Of a DNA stretch of 64,000 nt, positions 46,260 through 54,741 are shown piece after piece. The notes beneath the pieces were generated by a model, which was not told the DNA's origin, searched no databases, and saw only the letters and a list, made by a program, of their open reading frames with translations. Every line of letters begins with the position of its first letter. Position 1 is the first letter of the stretch. A program made the translations under genes and the position numbers. The stretch lies in NCBI RefSeq assembly GCF_005146945.1, contig NZ_SWMS01000001.1, positions 496,001 through 560,000 on the forward strand, in the 5' to 3' direction. Origin of the DNA: Prauserella endophytica. GTDB lineage: Bacteria; Actinomycetota; Actinomycetes; Mycobacteriales; Pseudonocardiaceae.

Positions 46260-46856
46260 TCAGCAGACGTTCGCCGGAACCGGTTCCCGCCATTTCGCCT
46301 TGGTGCACCGGGCGATCCGCCTCGCCGCCGTGGTGTTGAGCCGCCAGCGCGCCATGCTGCGGCTGATCCGGAAGTACCGCGCCACCGACGTGTCGGTCCA
46401 GCCGCGGAACGCCGCCGTACGGGCGGCGTCGCAGGGCAGCAGCAGCTCGCCGGAAAGCTCGGCCGCTTCCAGTTCGAGGTCCGATGAGGATGACCGGCAC
46501 CGTTCGCCGTCGTTGAGCAGGACGCCGAAGTCGTGTTCCAGCAACACGTGCGCCATCTCGTGGGCGATCGTGGAGCGGCGGCGATTGGTTTCGTGCACGT
46601 GGTTCTCGATGATCACCGCGCCCCTGCCGACGGACACGAGCGCCCCGGAGAACGACGCCGCGGCCGGGCCGGTGAAGTGGCGTACCGCGTCGCGGGGCAG
46701 AGACGGGTGGCTCAGGTCGTGCACCTCGATCCCGTACAGCTCGGCGAGTGCGTACGGATCGAGCGGGGCGAAGACGCCGATGCCCATCTCCTCGCGGACC
46801 TCGAGTGCCAGTCGCTTCGCTTCTGCCTTGAAACCGCGCCGTAGGGCCACGCTCAT
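46260..46856 (-). CDS. ImmA/IrrE-family metallopeptidase
   Basis: A 198-residue zinc metallopeptidase of the ImmA/IrrE (DUF955) family. The HEXXH motif is in STIAHEMAHVLLEHDF, with LEAAELSGELLLP supplying the third-ligand helix, and a C-terminal helical part with ISRSMARWRLN. Such proteases cleave or inactivate partner XRE repressors. The partner lies directly upstream with a 4-bp ATGA overlap. The N-terminus GFKAEAKRLALEVREEMG is also typical. Confidence 0.9.
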   Translation of the reverse strand: MSVALRRGFKAEAKRLALEVREEMGIGVFAPLDPYALAELYGIEVHDLSHPSLPRDAVRHFTGPAAASFSGALVSVGRGAVIIENHVHETNRRRSTIAHEMAHVLLEHDFGVLLNDGERCRSSSSDLELEAAELSGELLLPCDAARTAAFRGWTDTSVARYFRISRSMARWRLNTTAARRIARCTKAKWREPVPANVC

Positions 46857-47224
46857 CTCTCCTGACGGTCCACTTTGATCCTCCGCATGGTCGCTCCGAC
46901 GATCTCCAGCAGGTAGTCCTTGTCGGCCTGCGACAGGTCGTCCCTCGCCCGCAGCAGCAGGGCGAGCTGGGTCTCGAGTGCGGGTTCCTCCCGGGTGCGC
47001 TCCTGTCCGTCCGGCCACACCATGAACACCTCGGCAGGCGAGCCGAGCCACTGCACGAGCGCGATGAACCCGTCCAGGTCCGGCCGGTGTCCGTTGCCCA
47101 TCCGGCTGAGCAGTGAAGGGCTGACCCCGGCCTCGTCGGCGAGCTGGCGCCACGACATCCCGCGTGAGCCTCGCTGCGCGTCCAGCGCGTCGTAGAGCCG
47201 ACGCGCGTCCATCCGGCCTTCCAT
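46853..47224 (-). CDS. XRE-family helix-turn-helix regulator, ImmA partner
   Basis: A 123-residue regulator. The helix-turn-helix is SWRQLADEAGVSPSLLSRM (about residues 24-42), followed by GHRPDLDGFIALVQWLG; the second half (about 80-123) is a charged helical tail. Overlap with the ImmA gene indicates a repressor/protease switch as in ImmR-ImmA or DdrO-IrrE pairs. GGAGGG lies 8 nt before ATG 47224. Confidence 0.88.
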   Translation of the reverse strand: MEGRMDARRLYDALDAQRGSRGMSWRQLADEAGVSPSLLSRMGNGHRPDLDGFIALVQWLGSPAEVFMVWPDGQERTREEPALETQLALLLRARDDLSQADKDYLLEIVGATMRRIKVDRQER

Positions 47225-47304
47225 ACCGCCGCCCTCCGTGAGTCGTCCTTTTCACTATCACAGGGGTGTGTCAATTCTGCCATTCGTCGCGATACTGCTA
47301 CATT

Positions 47305-47320
47305 GTTTCAGTAGAGAAAC
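47305..47320. promoter_or_regulatory. Candidate XRE operator
   Basis: GTTTC-AGTAGA-GAAAC is an inverted repeat in the gap between the divergent XRE and DUF2188-like genes, overlapping the probable promoter of the latter (TACATT at 47299-47304). Confidence 0.4.
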
Positions 47321-47340
47321 GCCCGGCGAAGGGAGCGATC

Positions 47341-47577
47341 ATGACGAGGAAGCTGTTCCAGGTGCGGTTCCGGTTCTCCCCGGATTCGCTGACCTGGCTC
47401 GTGGTCCACGAGCAACTGGTGCTCTCCCGGCACTGCCGCAAGCGCGACGCCGTCACCGAGGCCGCGCGCGTGGCGAGGGCGAACCCGCCCAGCGCGCTGG
47501 TGATCGAAAGGATGGACGGAACCGTCGAGCGCGAGCGAAGATACGGGGTACGCACCGGAGTTGACGCCACGCTGTAG
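47341..47577 (+). CDS. Small DUF2188-like protein
   Basis: A 78-residue basic protein (MTRKLFQVRFRFSPDS). The second half, HCRKRDAVTEAARVARANPPSALVIERMDGTVERER, resembles DUF2188, a small beta-alpha-beta fold found with stress and mobile-element genes. GGGAG lies 6 nt before ATG 47341. It is divergent from XRE-ImmA and is a candidate target of that switch. Confidence 0.7.
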   Translation: MTRKLFQVRFRFSPDSLTWLVVHEQLVLSRHCRKRDAVTEAARVARANPPSALVIERMDGTVERERRYGVRTGVDATL

Positions 47578-47652
47578 CGCTCCGGCTCGTCTCGGCGACA
47601 GACAATGTGCAGACCGCGTTCAGACCCTCACCCTTCGCGAACGGAGGGCCCC

Positions 47653-48249
47653 ATGAGCAGCGTGAGCCCGCCGCCGTCCCGAACCCACCGCGTGCCGATC
47701 GCAGTGGCCGGTGCGGTGGCGCTGCTCGTGGTCGTCGGCGTCGCCCTGCTGGCCGCCAGGACGGAACCGAGACCGGAGATGGCGCCGGGCCGCGCCGGGG
47801 TGCCTCCGCTCGCCACTCCCGCCACGGCTCCCACCTCGGTCGGGTCCTCGGCGCTGGGGCCGGCGTCCGCCGTGGTCGGTCCCCGGTCGGCTGCCACGTC
47901 GGGAGCGGACGTGAGGCCTCCGGAGATCGCGGGCCAGTCGGCCGAGGGCGGCGGCCTCACCGTGCGGGGATGTGCGGGAGACGTCACCACCATCGAGGCC
48001 ACGGTGGCCGACGTCAGCGGCGTGCGGTCGGTGACGCTCAGCTGGAGCATGCCGGACGGGGAGCACGGAACGACGCGGATGGCCAGGGGCCGCGGTGGGT
48101 CGTGGTCGGCACGGTTGGGCCCGTTCTCGCGGCCGGGCGAGGTTGTGTGGCAGGTCGTCGCCACCGACACGGCGGGCAACACCGCCACGGGCGCGCCCGC
48201 GCGGCTGATCGTCGAGGGGTGTCCATCACCCGCGACGACCCTCAGCTGA
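47653..48249 (+). CDS. Membrane-anchored extracytoplasmic protein of unknown function
   Basis: A 198-residue protein with a short cytoplasmic N-terminus, one membrane helix (IAVAGAVALLVVVGVALLAA), a Pro/Ala/Thr/Ser-rich linker (about 40-100) and a beta-rich C-terminal domain with two Cys (VRGCAGD and VEGCPSP) that resembles an immunoglobulin-like fold. GGAGG before ATG 47653 fixes the start. It lies 37 bp upstream of the GH3 lipoprotein gene. Confidence 0.7.
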   Translation: MSSVSPPPSRTHRVPIAVAGAVALLVVVGVALLAARTEPRPEMAPGRAGVPPLATPATAPTSVGSSALGPASAVVGPRSAATSGADVRPPEIAGQSAEGGGLTVRGCAGDVTTIEATVADVSGVRSVTLSWSMPDGEHGTTRMARGRGGSWSARLGPFSRPGEVVWQVVATDTAGNTATGAPARLIVEGCPSPATTLS

Positions 48250-48271
48250 GTCACGGCCGACCCGCACAACG

Positions 48272-48277
48272 TACCGT
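48272..48277 (+). promoter_or_regulatory. GH3 gene -10 element (TACCGT)
   Basis: TACCGT lies 9 nt before the ATG at 48287. Confidence 0.45.
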
Positions 48278-48286
48278 GGGGCAACG

Positions 48287-49450
48287 ATGAAGCGTTTGCT
48301 CCTGACGACCGTGTTCGTGTCCCTGCTCGCCGCCGGGTGTGGTTCGCCCGGCGGTTCCGGCAACTCCCCGACCCCGGGTTCGGCGGCGTCGCGGCCGCCG
48401 TCGTCCGCGTCGTCCGCCCAGGCCGCGCCCCCCACTACCTCGGCCGTCCCGCCGCGGACCGGCTGTGAACCGGTGATCGCCGGGATGTCCCCGAGGGAGC
48501 GCGTGGCCCAGCTCGTGGTGGTGGGCGTGGAGCCGAGCGACCCCGCGGCCGCGGCCGCGCTCGTGCGCGAGGAGCAGGTGGGCGGCATCTTCATCGGCGG
48601 CAACGCGACCGACCTGCTCACGGACAACGCGCTCGCGCGGGTCCAGGAGGCGGCGAAGGTGCCGGTCTCGGTGGCCGTGGACGACGAGGGCGGCCGGGTG
48701 CAGCGGCTCGACCAGCTCGAGGGGGACCTGCCGAGCGCGCGGGAGATGGCGCGGACCATGACGCCGGAGCAGGTGCGCGCGCTCGCCGAGGAACGCGGAA
48801 GGGCGATGCTGGCGAGGGGCGTGACCGTTGACTACGCGCCGGACGCCGACCTCACCGACGAGGACGCGGGCGCCGCGATCGGCGACCGCTCGTTCAGCGC
48901 CGACCCCGCGGTGGCCCGTGAGTACGCGCTGGCCTTCGCCGCTGGGCTCACGGACGCGGGCGTGCGGCCGGTGCTCAAGCACTTCCCCGGCCACGGGCGG
49001 GCGAGCGGCGACTCCCACACCGGCCTCGTGCGCACGCCGCCGCTCGCGGACCTGCGGGAGCACGACCTCCTGCCGTTCGAGGACATCGCGCAGTACGGCG
49101 ACATCAGCGTGATGGTTGGCCACCTCGACGTGCCGGGCCTGACCGAGGGGCAGCCCGCTTCGCTCTCGCCTGCGGCCTACCAGCTGCTGCGCAACGACTA
49201 CGCGTTCGAGGGCGTTACCGTGACCGACGATCTCGGCGCCATGAAGGCGATCTCCGACCGCTACAGCGTGCCCGAGGCCGTGCTGCGCGCGCTCCAGGCA
49301 GGGGCCGACCAGGCGTTGTGGTCCTCCGGCGGGGACGTCGCGCCCGTGCTCGACCGGCTCGAGCAGGCCGTGGCCGGCGGAGAGCTGCCCGGCGAGCGCG
49401 TCGAGGACGCGCTCGAGCGGGTGCTGCGTTCGAAGAACGCCTGCGGTTAG
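48287..49450 (+). CDS. GH3 beta-N-acetylhexosaminidase, NagZ-like lipoprotein
   Basis: A 387-residue glycoside hydrolase family 3 enzyme likely to remove GlcNAc from peptidoglycan fragments outside the membrane. The lipobox is LLAAGC (Cys about 19), followed by a Ser/Pro-rich linker to about 60. The catalytic domain has VDDEGGRVQRLDQLEG, KHFPGHGRASGDSHTGL with the His-Asp acid/base loop of NagZ, and the nucleophile Asp in VTVTDDLGAMKAI. It ends 4 bp into the convergent SsgA-like gene. Confidence 0.9.
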   Translation: MKRLLLTTVFVSLLAAGCGSPGGSGNSPTPGSAASRPPSSASSAQAAPPTTSAVPPRTGCEPVIAGMSPRERVAQLVVVGVEPSDPAAAAALVREEQVGGIFIGGNATDLLTDNALARVQEAAKVPVSVAVDDEGGRVQRLDQLEGDLPSAREMARTMTPEQVRALAEERGRAMLARGVTVDYAPDADLTDEDAGAAIGDRSFSADPAVAREYALAFAAGLTDAGVRPVLKHFPGHGRASGDSHTGLVRTPPLADLREHDLLPFEDIAQYGDISVMVGHLDVPGLTEGQPASLSPAAYQLLRNDYAFEGVTVTDDLGAMKAISDRYSVPEAVLRALQAGADQALWSSGGDVAPVLDRLEQAVAGGELPGERVEDALERVLRSKNACG

Positions 49451-49851
49451 GCCGCGGTGAGGTCGGCGATGAGGGTGTCGAGGTCGAGGTGGCCGCTCTC
49501 GGTACCCGGCGGGACGATCTCCACGGTCGCCCGTGTGAAGCGCCGCACGTCCTCGATGTCGATCTCCACCACCGCGTAGCCGTCGGGCGACTCCAGCTCC
49601 AGCACGAGGTAGTCCTCGTGCGTGGCGAGGTCGGGCCGGACGCGCACGTCGCCGATGCCCGCGGGTTCGGTGATGCCATCGAGGAGCAGGTCGCGCGCGA
49701 ACTCCCACTCGACCCACTCGCCCGGGTCGATGCGAAACGCGAGCACGACAGTGAACGGCTCGTCCGCCGCGTAGGAGAGGCGGGACAGCAGCGGCGTGCC
49801 GCAGCCGTTGAGGTACACGAACTGGCTCTGGTGTACGGCGTCCTGATGCAC
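49447..49851 (-). CDS. SsgA-like sporulation/cell-division protein
   Basis: A 134-residue SALP-family protein. Features are LSRLSYAADEPFTVVLAFRI, EWEFARDLLLDGITEPAGIGDVRVRP and LELESPDGYAVVEID, the whole-length SsgA/SsgB pattern. These proteins guide septum placement in morphologically complex actinomycetes and are found almost only there. GTG 49849-49851 lies 7 nt after GGGAGGG. No ssg-linked division gene is adjacent. Confidence 0.9.
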   Translation of the reverse strand: MHQDAVHQSQFVYLNGCGTPLLSRLSYAADEPFTVVLAFRIDPGEWVEWEFARDLLLDGITEPAGIGDVRVRPDLATHEDYLVLELESPDGYAVVEIDIEDVRRFTRATVEIVPPGTESGHLDLDTLIADLTAA

Positions 49852-50202
49852 GGCGCACCCTCCCGTCTGTCCGTGCCGCCCGCTTGCTGTGGGCGGCCCT
49901 TCCGCAAGGAGAGACGCCCACCTGGCTGTGCCGTGATGCGCCAATCGGGGGAATTCCTCACCGGGCAACTGCGAGTAGAGCAACGCGCGTGACGCGAGCG
50001 TCGTTGCTAGTCCGGCCGGGTGGTGCACAGGCGCGAATTGCCTGTCGGACCGGCCAAATGCGGCTTGTTGGCAGGCTGTTCACTCGATCGAGTCGACTTG
50101 TCTGCGAAGGCGGGGTGGCCTAGTGACACCACTTCGCCAGGGGGGTAAACAGCGATCTGGCCTTGGTCGGCCGCTGGGGGACGATGTTTATGGAGGGACC
50201 TG
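49852..50202. other. Intergenic region with a short palindrome
   Basis: This 351-bp gap contains the SsgA-like gene's ribosome binding site and a perfect 12-bp palindrome ACTCGATCGAGT (50082-50093), a possible regulator site for the gene at 50203. Nothing else is recognised. Confidence 0.45.
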
Positions 50203-50886
50203 ATGGCGCCCAAGGTTCTGCGCCAGACTCCGCATGACGCGGACCTGCTCGACCGCACCGGGATCATCGGCGCCAGCCTGCCCGGCGCGCACCCCGGTGG
50301 CGAAGGTCCCGGCGACGGCGTGCCGGTCAGTCGCGTCAACCGCTCCAGCATCGCGAGCATGGCCGCCGCCGTGTTGATGGCGATCGTGGCGTTCGGCGCC
50401 GTCCTCGACCGGACCCCGGGGCAGGGTGCGGGAGCCCCCATGGCGGGCGATGTCGCAGGCAGCGGCCCGATCGTGATCGTCGAGGCGCCGCGGCCCATCG
50501 AGGTGGAGGGCAAGGCCAGCCCCGATCCCGGCGCCGTCCCCGCGCCGGAGACCGTCGACCCGCCCGCGTCGGTCGCCGTGGTGGAAGAGGAGCCCCAGCC
50601 GGAACCCGAGCCCGCCCCCGAACCCGAACCCGAGCCGGTGATCGCGGCCGAGGCGCCGGTGCCTGACCTCGATCTCCCGGACGCGCGCGCAGACCTGCCC
50701 GCAGGCGTGGGGTCGCCGTCGCGTTTCGGCGCCCGGATGCGGGAGTTCGTCGACCCGATGTTCGAGCACTACCTGGAGCAGCGCCGGGAAGCCAGGTCCG
50801 CCGGACACGAGCGGTACGACGACCACCACGATTACCACGACCACGACTCGCGGTACCGCGGCGACTTCGGCTACCACGACTGGTAA
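50203..50886 (+). CDS. Single-pass membrane protein with Pro-Glu repeats and a His-rich tail
   Basis: A 227-residue protein with no recognised family. A cytoplasmic N-terminus (about 45 residues) is followed by one hydrophobic segment (SIASMAAAVLMAIVAFGAVL), a long acidic linker with EPEPAPEPEPEPEP near residues 128-146, and an Arg/His/Asp-rich C-terminus ending HHDYHDHDSRYRGD. The repeats suggest a rigid spacer across the wall; the His/Asp tail could bind metal. GGAGG before ATG 50203 supports the start. The stop is 9 bp from that of the convergent gene. Confidence 0.65.
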   Translation: MAPKVLRQTPHDADLLDRTGIIGASLPGAHPGGEGPGDGVPVSRVNRSSIASMAAAVLMAIVAFGAVLDRTPGQGAGAPMAGDVAGSGPIVIVEAPRPIEVEGKASPDPGAVPAPETVDPPASVAVVEEEPQPEPEPAPEPEPEPVIAAEAPVPDLDLPDARADLPAGVGSPSRFGARMREFVDPMFEHYLEQRREARSAGHERYDDHHDYHDHDSRYRGDFGYHDW

Positions 50887-50895
50887 TCCGTCCGG

Positions 50896-51993
50896 TTAGG
50901 ACGGTAGGAGCCGGACCTCGCCGCCGGGCGCCTCGGCGAACTTCAGCAACCGCCTGCCCTCGGCGGTCAGCGCGGCCGTGTCCCGCTTGGACAACCGGCG
51001 GAACGGCTGGATCTCCAGCACCGTTCCGCCCTTGTTCCGTTTGAGCTTCCAGCCGCCCCGTACGAACCCGTCGACGAGGAAGGCCGCCAGCAGGATGCCG
51101 TTGCGGGTGAAGAGGCGCTTGCGGTCCTCGTCGCTGATCACCCTCGTGCGATCGGCATGGGAGAGCAGCAGGTTGTCGTACTCGGGCACGAACCGGACCG
51201 GTGCGCGCGTGTCCGGGCCGGGTCGCGGTGCGTCGGGCAGATCGAACAGCTCCACGCCGTCCTCGGTGCGGAACGTGCGCAAGCGGTGCCGGAGCCGCTC
51301 GACCACCTCGCCCAGCTTCGTGAGTCCGCACCACGTCTGCACGTCGCGCACGCTCGCGGGCCCGAACGCGCCGAGGTAGCGCAGGATCAGCCTCTCGACA
51401 TCGGGGCGAGGGTCGAGCTGCCCACCGAGCCACTCGGTGGCGAGCGCGTAGGTCGGCTGCCCGCTGCGGCCCCACACGGCCCTCGGCGGCACCTGTACCA
51501 GTGGGAGGAGGTTGCGGGCCGCGTACACAAGCGCCGTCGGCTCGCGATCCGGCCACCGTGTGGCGAGCGCCTTGCCCAACTCGGTGCTGCTCAGTGGCTT
51601 CTCGGCCAGCAGTGCGGTCGCCGCCGAGGCGACCTCGCCGAGATCGAGGCCGCTCAGCAGCGGGGTGTACTGCTGGTTGCCCTTCAGGTCGTTGTCCATG
51701 AGCGGCTGGGTGAACGCGCGCAGCGGCAGCGCGTCGGGCGCGCTCACCAGGTGGACGGTGCCCCGCAGGTTGACGATCCGCACGACGTCGCGGCGGAGCA
51801 GCAGCCGCGACAGCTCGTCGGGAGAGAAGTCACGCAGCCGCGTCCAGAGCCCGTAGTAGGGCGGGAACGGCGCCTGCGCCTGCATGCCCACGAGGTGCTC
51901 GATCAGTTCGATCGCAGGCTGCTCGGTCCGTGCCAACAGGGACTGCCGGGCCAGCAGCGCGCGGTTGAGGGAACGGGTGCCGAGCGTCGTCAT
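50896..51993 (-). CDS. Winged-helix DNA-binding domain protein (AlkZ/HTH_42 family)
   Basis: A 365-residue protein of the winged-helix family that includes the DNA crosslink glycosylase AlkZ (DUF1006). Typical parts are LNRALLARQSLLART, ELIEHLVGMQAQAPFPPYYGLW with the QAQ element, VRIVNLRGTVHLVS, and FVPEYDNLLLSHADRTRVI. AlkZ members unhook interstrand crosslinks or protect against specific antibiotics; this one may be a DNA-repair or self-resistance protein. ATG 51993 is chosen because homology begins there. Confidence 0.8.
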   Translation of the reverse strand: MTTLGTRSLNRALLARQSLLARTEQPAIELIEHLVGMQAQAPFPPYYGLWTRLRDFSPDELSRLLLRRDVVRIVNLRGTVHLVSAPDALPLRAFTQPLMDNDLKGNQQYTPLLSGLDLGEVASAATALLAEKPLSSTELGKALATRWPDREPTALVYAARNLLPLVQVPPRAVWGRSGQPTYALATEWLGGQLDPRPDVERLILRYLGAFGPASVRDVQTWCGLTKLGEVVERLRHRLRTFRTEDGVELFDLPDAPRPGPDTRAPVRFVPEYDNLLLSHADRTRVISDEDRKRLFTRNGILLAAFLVDGFVRGGWKLKRNKGGTVLEIQPFRRLSKRDTAALTAEGRRLLKFAEAPGGEVRLLPS

Positions 51994-52164
51994 GGCCTCT
52001 TTCCTATCGGGCATTCCGGTCGATTTCCGGCCTGATTTGCCCCGAGGTCTACACTCGACGAGACATAGGTCACAACGGAAGCCTCTACCGATTAGTAGGC
52101 CATACAAGTGTTCGGGGGCGGTTTCGCGTCTCCGGTCCCCGACGCAGGCCCCTGGAGGATGCAA

Positions 52165-53172
52165 GTGCCCACGCACGATGCGCGTGGTGTGGCGGTGCTC
52201 GCCGGTCTCGGTGGCTGGCTCCCGCCGCGCATAGTGGACAACGACGAACTGAGCGGCCACCTCGACACGTCCGACGAGTGGATCCGGACCAGGACCGGCA
52301 TCGGCCAACGGCACGTCATCGACCCCGGTATGTCCACAGTAGACATGGCGGTGGAGGCGGGGCGGCGTGCGCTGCACTCGGCGGGATCACGGGACGTCGA
52401 CGCCCTCGTGCTCGCCACGGCGACGCCCGACCAGATCTGCCCCGCCAGCGCTCCGCAGGTGGCGAGCAGGCTCGGGCTCGGCCACATCGCCGCCTTCGAC
52501 GTCAACGCGGTGTGCAGCGGATTCGTGTATGCACTGGCCACGGCTGCCGGGCTGATCTCAGCGGGCGCCGCGCGCAGCGTGCTGATGATCGGTGCCGACG
52601 CGTTCACCACGCTGCTGAACCCGAAAGACCGTGGCACGGTGCCGATCTTCGGCGACGGTGCGGGCGCGGTCGTACTGCGCGCGGGCGAGCCGGACGAGCT
52701 CGGGGCGATCGGACCGTTCGACCTGCACAGCGACGGCGACCTCGCCGAACTGCTGATCGTGCCCGCGGGCGGGGCGAAGCAGAAGACCTCCGACAACCCG
52801 CAGGACCACTACTTCTCCATGCAGGGGCCCGCGGTGTTCCGGCACGCGACCGCGCGCATGGCGGAGTCGTCGCGCACGGTGATGGAGCGGGTCGGCTGGA
52901 CGGTCAGCGACGTCGACCGGTTCATCGGCCACCAGGCCAACATCCGGATCCTGCACGCCACGGCCAAGCAGCTCGGTCTACCCGCCGACAGCCTGGTGGT
53001 CAACATCGAGCGCACCGGCAACACGAGTGCGGCGTCGATCCCGCTCGCGATGGTCGACGGGGTCAACGACGGCACACTCCAGGCGGGCGACCGCGTGCTC
53101 GTGAGCGCCTTCGGCGCCGGCCTCACGTGGGGCGCCACCGCCCTGCGCTGGCCCGACCTCACCCCCGGCTGA
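52165..53172 (+). CDS. 3-oxoacyl-ACP synthase III (FabH-like)
   Basis: A 335-residue ketosynthase III. The catalytic triad is visible: Cys in FDVNAVCSGFVYA, His in FIGHQANIRI and Asn in GNTSAASIPLAM, with the GDGAGAVVLRAG loop. It primes fatty-acid or polyketide chains by joining acyl-CoA with malonyl-ACP. No other FAS gene is adjacent, so it may serve a secondary pathway. GGAGG is 6 nt before GTG 52165; the ATG at 52159 overlaps that site and is less likely. It ends at a palindrome. Confidence 0.9.
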   Translation: MPTHDARGVAVLAGLGGWLPPRIVDNDELSGHLDTSDEWIRTRTGIGQRHVIDPGMSTVDMAVEAGRRALHSAGSRDVDALVLATATPDQICPASAPQVASRLGLGHIAAFDVNAVCSGFVYALATAAGLISAGAARSVLMIGADAFTTLLNPKDRGTVPIFGDGAGAVVLRAGEPDELGAIGPFDLHSDGDLAELLIVPAGGAKQKTSDNPQDHYFSMQGPAVFRHATARMAESSRTVMERVGWTVSDVDRFIGHQANIRILHATAKQLGLPADSLVVNIERTGNTSAASIPLAMVDGVNDGTLQAGDRVLVSAFGAGLTWGATALRWPDLTPG

Positions 53173-53177
53173 ACCGC

Positions 53178-53228
53178 CCCCCAAGGCCACCTTTGTTGCG
53201 TTCAACGCAACAAAGGTGGCCTTGGGGG
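53178..53228. terminator. Palindrome, GTTCAAC family copy 4
   Basis: Arms 53178-53202 and 53204-53228 are exact reverse complements around a central C. It shares AAGGCCACC and GCGTTCAACGC with copies 1-3 but has a different middle. It lies between the convergent FabH-like and cyclase genes, and its centre supplies the cyclase stop codon. Confidence 0.8.
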
Positions 53229-54713
53229 CGGGTGCGGCTCCCAGGTTTCGGTGGGGGTGGGGCGGCCGCGGAGGTGGATGGTGCCGTGGTGCTGCCAGAG
53301 GTCCCTCTCCGAGGCCGCGCACGCCTTGACCACGGCCTCGCTCGCCAGGATCCGGCCATCGGCTTGCTTCGCGTGCTCGGTGAGCCGTGCCGCCTCGTTC
53401 ACCGCGTCGCCGATCACCGTGTACTCGAAGCGGCTCGCCGTGCCCAGCTGGCCCGCGAACGCGGGGCCCTTGGCGACGCCGATGCCGAGGTCGAGCTCTC
53501 CGCTGGTGGCCACGGCGTCGCGGATGGCCCGCGCGGCGCGCAGCGCCGACGTCGCCGGGTCGGCGTGCCGTGTCGGGGCGCCGAAGACGCACAGCGCCGC
53601 GTCGCCCTGGAACTTGTTCACCAGCCCGCCATGGGTGCTCACCGCGTCGACGACGCTCGAGAACAGGCCGTTGAGCTTGCGCACCACCTCGTCCGGCGGC
53701 AGCTCCGCCGCCAGCGCCGTGGAGTCCACCACGTCCACGAACAGCGCCGTCACGTCGCGCACGTCGCCGGAGAGCGACGCGCCGTACTCGAGCGCGTGCC
53801 GCACCACGTCGTCACCGACGTGCCTGCCGAAGAGGTCCCGCAGCCGTTCCTGCTCGGCGAGGCCCTTCGCCAGGTCGTTCACCGACGTCTGGAGCATGCC
53901 GATCTCACTGGAGTCGTCGATCCCGACCCGCAGGTCACGGCGCCCCTTGGCGATCTGGTCGAGCGCGAGGCGCAGCCGGTGCAGCGGCGCCGCCACCGCG
54001 CGCGCCAGGAGCGCCGTCGCGAGGGCGCCGAGCACGAGCCCCGTCACCGACAGTGCCAGGAGGCTGGGCGCCGGGTCGCTCGGGCCGAGGTCGGGTGGCA
54101 GCACCACCAGCAGCACACCCACCATCGGCACGCCACTGGCCAGCGCCCACGTGATGACGAGCCGCCGCAGCACCGTCATCGGCAGCGTGCCGCGCGGTGG
54201 TGCGGCCGCCAGCGCCATCGTCATCACCGGCCGCGCCACCCACTCCGTGGCCAGGTAGGTCAGGCCCACCGTCGCCAACCCGCCGAGCAGGATCGCCATC
54301 GCCACGCCAAGCGCGTCGAGCCACGTCCCGAACACCGCGGTGAGCGTGCTGATGACCACGACGCCGCCCAGCCACAGCGTGCCGCTGACCGTCGCGAGGT
54401 CCACCGGCAGGCGCAGCGCGCGGCGGGCCTCCTCCCGCGTCGGCTCGCGCCCGAGCACGAACCACACGGCGGTGCGGCGCTGCAGAAACGCCGCCCACGC
54501 GGTGCCAACCAGCGCGGACAGCAGCACGTAGCCGCCCGCGCACACCGCGATGATCCAGCCGTGCCCGGCGACGGTCTCGGGGACGCCCTGCAGCATGAGC
54601 AGCAGGAACACGATCCCGGCACCGCAGAAGCTCGACATGAAGCCGAGCGCGGCGAAGCCCAGGCTCGTGCGCACGACGGTGTGGAACCGCGTCGGTAGCC
54701 GGGACGTGCGCAC
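53202..54713 (-). CDS. Membrane-bound class III adenylate cyclase with HAMP domain
   Basis: A 503-residue protein with six hydrophobic segments, a HAMP domain (about 245-300) and a class III cyclase domain (about 325-490). Catalytic residues are visible: metal Asp in TALFVDVVDST, Lys in GLVNKFQGDAAL, Asp in EYTVIGDAVN and the Asn/Arg pair in VNEAARL, so ATP to cAMP is expected. It resembles the Rv1318c-Rv1320c/Rv3645 group. The start GTG has a leaderless -10 box. The last codons (PPPRPPLLR) are encoded by one arm of the palindrome. Confidence 0.92.
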   Translation of the reverse strand: MRTSRLPTRFHTVVRTSLGFAALGFMSSFCGAGIVFLLLMLQGVPETVAGHGWIIAVCAGGYVLLSALVGTAWAAFLQRRTAVWFVLGREPTREEARRALRLPVDLATVSGTLWLGGVVVISTLTAVFGTWLDALGVAMAILLGGLATVGLTYLATEWVARPVMTMALAAAPPRGTLPMTVLRRLVITWALASGVPMVGVLLVVLPPDLGPSDPAPSLLALSVTGLVLGALATALLARAVAAPLHRLRLALDQIAKGRRDLRVGIDDSSEIGMLQTSVNDLAKGLAEQERLRDLFGRHVGDDVVRHALEYGASLSGDVRDVTALFVDVVDSTALAAELPPDEVVRKLNGLFSSVVDAVSTHGGLVNKFQGDAALCVFGAPTRHADPATSALRAARAIRDAVATSGELDLGIGVAKGPAFAGQLGTASRFEYTVIGDAVNEAARLTEHAKQADGRILASEAVVKACAASERDLWQHHGTIHLRGRPTPTETWEPHPPPRPPLLR

Positions 54714-54719
54714 GCGGTG

Positions 54720-54725
54720 ATCGTA
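54720..54725 (-). promoter_or_regulatory. Cyclase gene -10 element (TACGAT)
   Basis: TACGAT on the minus strand lies 6 nt before the GTG at 54713, within the short gap after ku. Confidence 0.55.
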
Positions 54726-54741
54726 TTGCCTGGCGCGCTCC

